Below are positions 6,703 through 13,350 of a DNA stretch of 23,778 bases, piece by piece. The DNA is from Chloroflexota bacterium (GTDB lineage: Bacteria; Chloroflexota; Dehalococcoidia; SM23-28-2; RBG-16-64-32). Position 1 is the stretch's first letter; each line of letters opens with the position of its first letter. The stretch covers positions 18,743-42,520 of the forward strand of contig VBJT01000119.1 in the NCBI GenBank assembly GCA_005880075.1, written 5' to 3'. Position numbers and translations under genes: made by a program. Below the pieces are notes generated by a model that saw nothing but the letters and a program-made list of their open reading frames with translations, was not told the DNA's origin and did no database searches.

Positions 6703-6732
6703 TTCACATTCTCGAGCCAAGGCCTGTATACT
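6703..6732 (+). promoter_or_regulatory. Promoter of the repeat-bearing hydrolase, near-leaderless
   Basis: TTCACA (6703-6708) and TATACT (6727-6732) are separated by 18 bases. The expected start site (about 6739) is only some 6 bases before ATG 6745, and no ribosome-binding site fits in between. This implies a very short or absent leader. Confidence 0.65.
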
Positions 6733-6744
6733 ACTTTCCCCGCT

Positions 6745-8214
6745 ATGCGAAGACTGTTCAACAGATACCTCACAGCGCTACCGCTGCTCGCTCTCGTCGC
6801 TTTTGTCCTCGCATTTACCGGCGGGTCGCGTCCCACCTACGCTCATCATCTTTGCGGGAATACCGGCAGCCCATTTGGAGCGTTCGACCTCCAGACCTAC
6901 GAGGCTGCTGACTATCGCAACGTTTATGCGCGGACGATGGAGCTGGCCGGCTGGAACCAATTGTTGCCGGAATACCCGACCTTTGCTCCTCCCGCGATGG
7001 AGACTGGGAACCGCGGGGCGGGCTCTGGATCGCTCGTCGGTCCTTACATCCCGCCGGTGCTACTAAAGTCGATTGCCTGGATCGAGAGCGGCTGGGCGCA
7101 AGGCAGCTACGATCCCCCCGTCCAGTACGGCCAGATAGGCCCCGTGCTTTCCTCACACGATTGCGGTTACGGAATCATGCAGATAACGTCAGGCATGCAG
7201 AACGTTTCCGGTGTGCCAACGCTTGACCAGGCGATGATCGGCGGGCACTACGCCTTCAACATCGCCCGAGGCGCGCGCATTCTCGCCGAAAAGTGGAACG
7301 CGTCGCCGGAGTACCGCCCGATTGTAGGCAGCCGCAACCCAACCGTCATCGAGGACTGGTACTACGCGCTCTGGGGGTACAACGGTTTTGCTTTCAAGAA
7401 CCACCCACTCAATCCGGATTACGCCTGGCCGCGCCCCGCCTACGATTGCGGTTCGTCCCGCTCTTATCCATATCAGGAGCTGATCCTCGGGTGCGCGCAA
7501 ACCCCGCCGGTGCGCGGCGGTGCACAGCTCTGGAACTCGCAGCCGGTTACTCTTCCGAACTTATCGGACCCAGCCTTCTACGAGCACCTCAAGCTGGACA
7601 ACTGGAACCCCTGCTCGTCGAACCTTCAGTGCGCGGCGATGGACATTCCCACCCCCAACCCCGCGCATCAGGACCCAAGCGGGAGTGGCTTAACTAGGGC
7701 CCAGGTCCTGGGCACCCCCAGCGTCGTCACGTCCACCTCCAGCGTATCGCTGGTGGCGTCTCCGGGCGGCCAGAGCCCAACGCAATCGATCGCGATTGGA
7801 AACGGCGGCAGTGGCGTCCTGGCTTGGCGCCTGACGGCGACTGAGCCTTGGCTCCGCCTTTCGCGAATTCAGGGCGTCTCGCTGGGTGCCGATCTTGGAT
7901 ACACCCATCAGATCTTCGCAGTAAGCGCCGATGCGTCGTCCCTTCTTCCGGGCACCTACACCGCTCAAATCAAGGTAGATTCCTTGTACGCAGCCGGCTC
8001 GCCAGCGACGATCAACGTCACCGTTCAGGCGGGTGACGGTGCGCTTCTGAACACTCCAGACGGCGCGATATACGTGTTCGAGGGAGGACTCAAGCGCCAC
8101 ATACCCGATCCCGCGACTTTCGAAGCGAACGGCTTCTCCTGGTATGTTGCGCCCACCGGGCAACGCGGTACCCATCTACGTTATGGAGAACGGCACAAAA
8201 AGACATATCACTAG
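6745..8214 (+). CDS. Secreted lytic transglycosylase-like protein with repeat region, N-terminal part (frameshifted)
   Basis: The protein starts with a signal peptide (MRRLFNRYLTALPLL... hydrophobic to about residue 25, cleavage likely after PTYA). A lysozyme/SLT-like domain follows (about 90-240). The likely catalytic glutamate is Glu114 in LLKSIAWIESGW, with the GYGIMQIT motif at 141-148 and the ALWGYNG motif later. Such enzymes cut the glycan strand of peptidoglycan. Residues about 325-430 form an Ig/BACON-like beta domain (SLVASPGGQSPTQSIAIGNG, GTYTAQIKVDS). Next comes the first repeat module (LLNTPDGAIYVFEGGLKRHI). In-frame homology ends after FSW at about 8143; the remaining 24 residues to the stop at 8214 are out of frame. 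The repeat array continues in the next reading frame, so the two parts are one gene with 74 bases missing. Confidence 0.85.
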   Translation: MRRLFNRYLTALPLLALVAFVLAFTGGSRPTYAHHLCGNTGSPFGAFDLQTYEAADYRNVYARTMELAGWNQLLPEYPTFAPPAMETGNRGAGSGSLVGPYIPPVLLKSIAWIESGWAQGSYDPPVQYGQIGPVLSSHDCGYGIMQITSGMQNVSGVPTLDQAMIGGHYAFNIARGARILAEKWNASPEYRPIVGSRNPTVIEDWYYALWGYNGFAFKNHPLNPDYAWPRPAYDCGSSRSYPYQELILGCAQTPPVRGGAQLWNSQPVTLPNLSDPAFYEHLKLDNWNPCSSNLQCAAMDIPTPNPAHQDPSGSGLTRAQVLGTPSVVTSTSSVSLVASPGGQSPTQSIAIGNGGSGVLAWRLTATEPWLRLSRIQGVSLGADLGYTHQIFAVSADASSLLPGTYTAQIKVDSLYAAGSPATINVTVQAGDGALLNTPDGAIYVFEGGLKRHIPDPATFEANGFSWYVAPTGQRGTHLRYGERHKKTYH

Positions 8215-9658
8215 TCCTAGTGTGCTCACTCAATGTGGCTACGGGTGGGACGCTGTTGACGTCGTGTCGGCCGCGGCTGTCGATAACATACCAAGCGGCC
8301 CGGCGCTCTCTGGCGCGCCCTGTCCGCGGCCGTCTTTCCCTAACGGCACGCTCCTGAGGAGCTCTGACGGGAAGGCCTGGGTAGTAATGTGGAATGCCCG
8401 AAAGTGGGTCGTAAGCCCGGGCGCTTTCGCCGATTGCGGCTACCAGTGGGGGAACCTGAATGACCTTGGCGAGGGCATCAACGCGCAGCTACCGATTAGT
8501 CCTGGTCTGGCCGGCTGCACGGTAGACAACTCGCTTCTCTTGACACCCGACAACCGTATTAATGTGGTTCGCGGCGGGGTTCTGCGATATATCCCCGATA
8601 GCCTGACGTTCGAGCTCAGTGGTTTTGGGTGGGGCGACGTCGCGCCCGTGAGCTCTATCGGTCTCCCTGCGGGCGAGCCAATCATGAGCCTGGCACTCAC
8701 CGGTATTGTCCTTCGGCCCCCGGGTAGTCAAGTGCCCATCTACGTGCTCGATGGCGGCCTGAAACGTCACATTACGAGTCCAGGCGTTATCGACGGTTGT
8801 GGCTATCCCTGGCAAGCCATTGCCACGGTCTCGAGCTCCATCATTAGCAGCATCCCAGAGGGCCCCGCGCTCCAAGGGGGGGCTTGCCCTACCCTTCAGT
8901 TCCCCTTTGGTACTTTGCTGCAAGGGCCCGACGGCGCCGTTTGGGTGACGCTAGGCGGGGGCCGCAAGTGGGTAAGCAGCTACGATACATTCACCGGTTG
9001 CGGATATCAGGCGGCGAAAGTCAACCCGGCGGCCGGCACGGTCTTGGCGGGACTTGGCGTTGGCCCGGCCTTGACCAGTTGCACGAGCACGAACTCCAAA
9101 GTTACCACTCGCGACGGTAATGTCTTCGTCGTGCTTGCAGGCTGGAAGCGCCACGTTCCGTCCCCAGCCACGTTCGATGCTCTCGGCATTACAGGCGATG
9201 ATCTCATCCCGATCCCGGATGGCTGGCTAACGACGGCCAAGCCGTTGCTGGACGTTGCCGCGACCGGGCGCCTCATCCGTCCGCCCGGCGAGCAGGTGCC
9301 GATCTACGTCATGGACGGCGGCGCAAAGCGGCACGTTGTGAGCCCGGCCGCCATGGCCGCTTGCGGCTACGGCTGGGACGCCGTTTCCATCTTGCCAGCG
9401 TCAACCGTCGGGGCCTTCTCGAACGGCCCGGTTTTGAACGGCACCCCATGTCCGCAGCCTACGTTTAGCGATGGCACTTTGCTTCTCGGCTCGGACGGGA
9501 GAGTCTGGGCATCGCAAGCAGGGCAGCGCCGTTGGATAACCGACTCGACCACTTTCGCTGCTTGCGGTTACAGAGGGATCGATATCGACCGTATCGCGGA
9601 CAGCATAATAGGGGCGTTGCCGCTGGGCCCCAATCTCACCGGCAAGCCTTGCCCCTGA
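8038..9658 (+). repeat. Nine-module array with 564-bp A-B-C super-repeat
   Basis: Module starts are roughly: A1 8038, B1 8144, C1 8341, A2 8527, B2 8705, C2 8908, A3 9091, B3 9269, C3 9469. The A2-to-A3 and B1-to-B2 distances are 564 bases (checked at the codon before Pro in the A modules, 8591 to 9155, and the Leu of LRPPG, 8147 to 8711). The A1-to-A2 distance is only 490 (8101 to 8591), which reveals the 74-base loss. Confidence 0.85.
8144..9658 (+). CDS. Repeat region of the lytic transglycosylase-like protein, C-terminal part (eight modules)
   Basis: This part consists wholly of modules of about 55-65 residues. Their shared pattern is 'G.LL...DG..YV..GG.KRHI.SP..F..CGY.W......', most ending IP.GP.L.G..CP. 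With the module in the upstream fragment there are nine, in three A-B-C triads. B modules read RPPG..VPIYV.DGG.KRHI; C modules read GTLL...DG..WV with RKWV or RRWI; A modules read TPD... followed by a Tyr/His-rich KRH-IP strand. Equivalent codons in successive triads are exactly 564 bases apart (for example 8147, 8711). Paired cysteines in B and C modules (CGY and the closing CP) could form disulfides outside the cell. The modules probably fold as beta propeller-like or carbohydrate-binding units that hold the enzyme on the wall. ATG 8144 is simply the first codon after the break and is not a natural start. Confidence 0.85.
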   Translation: MLRPPGNAVPIYVMENGTKRHITSPSVLTQCGYGWDAVDVVSAAAVDNIPSGPALSGAPCPRPSFPNGTLLRSSDGKAWVVMWNARKWVVSPGAFADCGYQWGNLNDLGEGINAQLPISPGLAGCTVDNSLLLTPDNRINVVRGGVLRYIPDSLTFELSGFGWGDVAPVSSIGLPAGEPIMSLALTGIVLRPPGSQVPIYVLDGGLKRHITSPGVIDGCGYPWQAIATVSSSIISSIPEGPALQGGACPTLQFPFGTLLQGPDGAVWVTLGGGRKWVSSYDTFTGCGYQAAKVNPAAGTVLAGLGVGPALTSCTSTNSKVTTRDGNVFVVLAGWKRHVPSPATFDALGITGDDLIPIPDGWLTTAKPLLDVAATGRLIRPPGEQVPIYVMDGGAKRHVVSPAAMAACGYGWDAVSILPASTVGAFSNGPVLNGTPCPQPTFSDGTLLLGSDGRVWASQAGQRRWITDSTTFAACGYRGIDIDRIADSIIGALPLGPNLTGKPCP

Positions 9659-9732
9659 ACTTTGCCCAGAGCGCTCCGCAGCCTGGACATGCATTGCCCA
9701 ACCGCGTGTTTCCTGTGCACACTTGGAATTTG

Positions 9733-11559
9733 GTGAAGCGCACATCCGACATTTCTGCGAGCGGCGACCCCGGGCGCGAGGCGCCTGGCCGGGTCTCTCG
9801 AATTAAGCAGGCCGGCCATCTCGCCTACCGTGCCGCGCGGGTCCTGGTTCGACGCCCTTGGTCTGCAGTCCGCACTCCGAGAGAATTTCGCCGATGGCTG
9901 CGCCGTACCCTCGCTGAAATTTACACTGAACCGCTAGAGCGCCAGTACCAACAATGGCTTAAGCGGCGCGCAATTACCCCCGAACGCCGCCACGTTTGGG
10001 AGGCAGAATGCTCGGCGCTCGCCTACCGCCCCCTCGTAAGCATCATCACCCCCGTCCACAATACGCCGGAACGTTGGCTGCGCGAGGCGATCGAATCCGT
10101 ACGCACGCAGATCTATTCTCATTGGCAGCTTTGCCTCGCTGACGACGCCTCGACCGACCCACGCGTTAGCCGCGTGCTTTCCGAATACGCGCAGCTCGAC
10201 GACCGAATCCGAGTCGTCGCGCTGGCCGAGAATGGCGGCATCTCCGCTGCGAGTAATGCTGCGCTCACTGCAGCCACTGGCGAATTCGTCTCCATGCTCG
10301 ACCACGACGACGAACTCCAGCCTGAGGCACTGCTTGAAGTGGTTAAACTGGTCAACGAGAAGCCGGATCTAGACATCATTTACACAGATGAAGATAAGAA
10401 GACGCGTGACGGCCGGCGTATCAATCCATTCTTCAAGCCTGACTGGTCGCCCAACTTGCTCCTCTCGTGCAACTACATCGCGCACTTGCTGACATACCGG
10501 CGCACGCTGGTAGAGACGCTCGGCGGCTTTCGCACCGAGTTCGACGGTAGCCAGGACTACGACCTGATCCTGCGCGCGAGCGAGCAGACGACACAGATTG
10601 GCCATGTGCCGCTCCCACTTTATTCCTGGCGCATGATAAGCGGGTCGGCCGCTGCTTCCGAGCGCGCTAAGCCGTATGCATACAAGGCCGCCGCGAAGGC
10701 GCTTGCTCATGCCATGGAAAGACGCAATATCCCCGGGCGCGTCGAGGAGGCGGGCGTACCCGGCATCTATCGTATGCGCCCGAGGGTACCGGGAGAGCCT
10801 CTCGTCAGCGTAATAATACCCACACGCGACAAGGCCGGCCTCCTAGGGCGTTGTCTTACGGCAATGCGGTCACATTCTCGCTATCCAGCCCGCGAGATCA
10901 TCGTGGTGGATTCAGCGCCGGAGGAACCTTTGCCAGAGCACCTCGAGTCAGCGATCACCAAACTTGTGCCTTTCGAAGACCGCGTCTTCAACTTCTCGCG
11001 AGCGGTAAACCTCGGTGCCGCCCGCGCAAGCGGCGAATTTCTGTTGCTGTTGAACGATGATGCCGAGGCGACCGCGAACGGCTGGCTTGAGGCAATGCTC
11101 GAGCAGGCCCAACGCCGAGAGATAGGAGTCGTTGGCGCGCGATTAGTCGACCGCCATGGCGAACCCAACCATGAAGGAATTGTTCTCGGGATCTGGGGTA
11201 TGCCTGCCGCCAACCTGGCGTTCCGCTACTGGGGCCTTGGCGACTGCCTGCGAGACTGTTCGGCGGTGACTGCGGCCTGTATGATGACCCGCCGCGATGT
11301 CTTCAACGAACTCGGTGGCTTCGATGAAGGTATGCGCCTCGGTTGGAACGATGTCGATTATTGCCTGCGAGCACGCCGAGCAGGATATTCGGTGGTCTAT
11401 TCGCCGGCCGCCGTCCTCCGGCACGACGAAAGCGCGACCCGCGGTGCCACACCGCACTTCGAAGATGACATCTTCTTCCGCCGCCGCTGGGGAATCCCGG
11501 ACGACGCCTTTTACAACTTCAACTTTGACCGCGAGCGCGGACCCTTCGTTCTGCGATAG
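9733..11559 (+). CDS. Glycosyltransferase with two tandem GT2 (GT-A fold) domains
   Basis: About 608 residues. A basic amphipathic N-terminal region (ARVLVRRPWSAVRTPREF, RRWLRRTLAEIY) probably sits on the membrane. The first GT2 domain (about 98-330) has PLVSIITPVHNT, a SMLDHDDEL DxD motif near residue 190 and GGFRTEFDGSQDYDLILR. The second GT2 domain (about 355-590) has PLVSVIIPTRDKAGLLGRCL, LLLNDDAEA near 441, SAVTAACMMTRRDVF and GWNDVDYCLRARRAGY. Two-domain GT2 proteins of this type add sugars in O-antigen or rhamnan chains. The start is uncertain: GTG 9733 (or TTG 9730) has GGA about 6 bases upstream and precedes the first protein-like sequence, while the frame is open upstream to 9532, inside the previous gene. 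It stops before a 131-base gap holding tandem repeats and the exporter promoter. Confidence 0.88.
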   Translation: MKRTSDISASGDPGREAPGRVSRIKQAGHLAYRAARVLVRRPWSAVRTPREFRRWLRRTLAEIYTEPLERQYQQWLKRRAITPERRHVWEAECSALAYRPLVSIITPVHNTPERWLREAIESVRTQIYSHWQLCLADDASTDPRVSRVLSEYAQLDDRIRVVALAENGGISAASNAALTAATGEFVSMLDHDDELQPEALLEVVKLVNEKPDLDIIYTDEDKKTRDGRRINPFFKPDWSPNLLLSCNYIAHLLTYRRTLVETLGGFRTEFDGSQDYDLILRASEQTTQIGHVPLPLYSWRMISGSAAASERAKPYAYKAAAKALAHAMERRNIPGRVEEAGVPGIYRMRPRVPGEPLVSVIIPTRDKAGLLGRCLTAMRSHSRYPAREIIVVDSAPEEPLPEHLESAITKLVPFEDRVFNFSRAVNLGAARASGEFLLLLNDDAEATANGWLEAMLEQAQRREIGVVGARLVDRHGEPNHEGIVLGIWGMPAANLAFRYWGLGDCLRDCSAVTAACMMTRRDVFNELGGFDEGMRLGWNDVDYCLRARRAGYSVVYSPAAVLRHDESATRGATPHFEDDIFFRRRWGIPDDAFYNFNFDRERGPFVLR

Positions 11560-11594
11560 GGCGCGTTGCTTCGCCGGGCGTCCCGCTCTTACAA

Positions 11595-11643
11595 TTGCGA
11601 AAGTATCCCCCTTGCGAAAGTATCCCCTTGCGAAAGTATCCCC
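11595..11643 (+). repeat. Three tandem copies of a 16-bp repeat upstream of the ABC exporter
   Basis: TTGCGAAAGTATCCCC is repeated at 11595-11611 (17 bp with one extra C), 11612-11627 and 11628-11643. The copies are otherwise identical. They end 48 bases before ATG 11691 and 36 bases before the likely -10. The period of 16-17 bp is about one and a half helical turns. They may bind a regulator, or be a slippage-prone spacer. On the minus strand each copy reads GATACTTTCGCAA; ATACTTTCGC also overlaps the -10 of the zinc-ribbon gene at 6334-6343. Confidence 0.85.
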
Positions 11644-11678
11644 GACGTAAGTTACCTTCGCGCCTATCCCCGCGTTTG

Positions 11679-11684
11679 TATGAT
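11679..11684 (+). promoter_or_regulatory. -10 box (TATGAT) for the leaderless exporter permease gene
   Basis: TATGAT ends 6 bases before ATG 11691, so the expected start site falls on or next to the start codon itself. No ribosome-binding site is present and the -35 region is poor, which fits a leaderless transcript. The tandem repeats upstream may compensate by binding an activator. Confidence 0.5.
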
Positions 11685-11690
11685 GTACAG

Positions 11691-12536
11691 ATGAGACAGA
11701 CTATTCGAGTCGCTGGCCGCGATCACATAGGTACGGCCCTACGAATTCCTGACTTCATCATCTCGCTGGCGAACCTGTGGCATCGCCGCGAGCTGCTCTG
11801 GAACATGACCGTGCGTCATCTGCGGGGCCAGTACAAACAATCTATCCTCGGTTACGCCTGGGCACTGGTTATGCCCCTTTCTCAAATGATCATCATGACT
11901 TTCGTCTTCTCGACAATTATTCGTATAGAGTCGCCCGGTGCGCCCTTCGCGCTCTTCTTGTTCGTCGGGTTATTACCTTGGAATTTCTTTTCGACTTCGC
12001 TATCTGCAGGTACGGATAGCGTTGTGGGCGCCTCGAGCTTAGTGACGAAAGTTTATTTTCCCCGGGAAATTCTTCCCGCGGCCGCGATCTTCACCAAGGT
12101 GGCCGATCTCTTGTTTGCATCGCTGATTCTAGTAGGACTAATGGTCTATTACGGGCATGCACCCACGGAGACGGTGCTGTGGGTTCCGCTGCTTTTCCTC
12201 ATCCAGTTCTTGTTCACTTTGGGATTGACCCTACCCTTGGCAGCCCTGAACCTTTTCTTCCATGATGTCCGCTACTTGGTGGGAGTTGCCCTGACTCTCT
12301 GGTTTTACGTCACGCCGATCATCTACCCAATCGACATAGTTCCGGAGAAGTACCAGACTTTCTTCGATCTGAATCCGCTCTCGCTTTTCATCAATGCTTA
12401 CCGCCGCGTTCTTCTTCAGGATGAGAGCCCCGACTTCGGGAAAATGTTCCTCGGCCTCGGCATATCGGTTGCCACCCTACTGGTAGGCTACTACTTGTTC
12501 AAGAAGATGGAGCCAGGTTTTGCCGACCGGATCTGA
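11691..12536 (+). CDS. wzm: Polysaccharide ABC exporter permease (Wzm/TagG-type, ABC-2)
   Basis: A 281-residue integral membrane protein of the ABC-2 family that exports lipid-linked polysaccharide. The N-terminal cytoplasmic helix is typical (LANLWHRRELLWNMTVRHLR, QYKQSILGYAWALVMPLSQM). About six membrane segments follow, among them MIIMTFVFSTIIRI, FALFLFVGLLPWNFF, LLFASLILVGLMVYY, FLFTLGLTLPLAALNLFF, VALTLWFYVTPIIYPI and ISVATLLVGYYLF. The motif NLFFHDVRYLVGVALTLWFY with the TPIIYP turn is diagnostic of the Wzm/RfbA/TagG group. ATG 11691 is chosen over the longer frame from 11595, because the upstream part is only translated tandem repeat and a -10 box lies between. The ATPase gene starts 17 bases before this gene's stop, so the two subunits are translationally coupled. 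Confidence 0.93.
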   Translation: MRQTIRVAGRDHIGTALRIPDFIISLANLWHRRELLWNMTVRHLRGQYKQSILGYAWALVMPLSQMIIMTFVFSTIIRIESPGAPFALFLFVGLLPWNFFSTSLSAGTDSVVGASSLVTKVYFPREILPAAAIFTKVADLLFASLILVGLMVYYGHAPTETVLWVPLLFLIQFLFTLGLTLPLAALNLFFHDVRYLVGVALTLWFYVTPIIYPIDIVPEKYQTFFDLNPLSLFINAYRRVLLQDESPDFGKMFLGLGISVATLLVGYYLFKKMEPGFADRI

Positions 12537-13335
12537 TGCCTTGGCCATCGACTTCCTTCGTGTTAGTAAGCGCTTCATGCTCGAAGAAGGCCGGACGCTT
12601 CGGGAATTCATACCCGCATTGCTTAAGGGCAACGGCTGGTCCGACCCCTTCTATGCCTTGCGTGATGTCAGCTTCACGATAAAGAAAGGCGAAAGCATCG
12701 GCGTCGTTGGCCGCAACGGCAGCGGCAAGAGCACTACTCTAAAGCTGATCGCCGGCGTTATGGCTCCCAGCGAAGGCGAGGTCCACGTGCACGGTCGCGT
12801 ATCACCACTGATAGAGCTGGGCGCAGGTTTTCATCCGGACCTCACCGGCCGCGAAAACGTCCACCTGAACGCCTCCATTTTAGGAATGTCCGGCAGCGCC
12901 ATACGAGCGAGATTCGATGACATCGTGGACTTTGCCGAGCTTTGGGAGTTCATGGATACGCCGGTCAAGCGGTATTCCTCCGGGATGTATATGCGACTCG
13001 GATTTTCAGTAGCCGTTCACAGCGATCCGGACATCCTGCTTGTCGATGAAGTGTTGGCCGTTGGCGATGCTGTTTTTAGCGAGAAGTGTCTCGCCAAGAT
13101 CCGTGAATTTCAGGACAGGGGCGTGACGATCGTAATTGTCAGTCACAGTCCCTATACCATCAAGGACTTCTGCGGTCGCGCGGTCCTGCTGGATCACGGT
13201 CGCCTCGTTGAAGAAGGATCGCCGGAATCGGTAATTCAGCACTATTGGCAACTCGTCCATCACGAAGAGGCGACCCTGGGCTCAGCGTCCACACAGCCAG
13301 CGGCCGCGAGTTCGAGCTTGAGCGACAACTTCTAA
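12520..13335 (+). CDS. wzt: Polysaccharide ABC exporter ATPase (Wzt/TagH-type)
   Basis: A 271-residue nucleotide-binding subunit partner of the upstream permease. Walker A is GRNGSGKST, the signature loop is YSSGMYMRLGFSVAV, Walker B is DILLVDEVLAVGD, and the H-loop is IVSHS. The sequence SPLIELGAGFHPDLTGRENV is characteristic of the polysaccharide/teichoic-acid exporter group. Only about 30 residues follow the ATPase core, so the C-terminal glycan-recognition domain of E. coli O9a-type Wzt is missing. Export is therefore probably not gated by a capped chain end recognised by this protein. TTG 12520 has GGAG at 12509-12512 with 7-base spacing; TTG 12541 is an alternative. The gene converges on the giant glycosyltransferase gene with only 15 bases between them. 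Confidence 0.93.
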   Translation: MPTGSDALAIDFLRVSKRFMLEEGRTLREFIPALLKGNGWSDPFYALRDVSFTIKKGESIGVVGRNGSGKSTTLKLIAGVMAPSEGEVHVHGRVSPLIELGAGFHPDLTGRENVHLNASILGMSGSAIRARFDDIVDFAELWEFMDTPVKRYSSGMYMRLGFSVAVHSDPDILLVDEVLAVGDAVFSEKCLAKIREFQDRGVTIVIVSHSPYTIKDFCGRAVLLDHGRLVEEGSPESVIQHYWQLVHHEEATLGSASTQPAAASSSLSDNF

Positions 13336-13350
13336 GCTCGCCGCTGCGCG

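Noticed and set aside
11595..11690. Extended N-terminus of the Wzm permease starting at 11595
   Set aside because: The extra residues are only the translation of the tandem repeats; homologues start with the cytoplasmic helix found after ATG 11691, and a -10 box lies within the extension.
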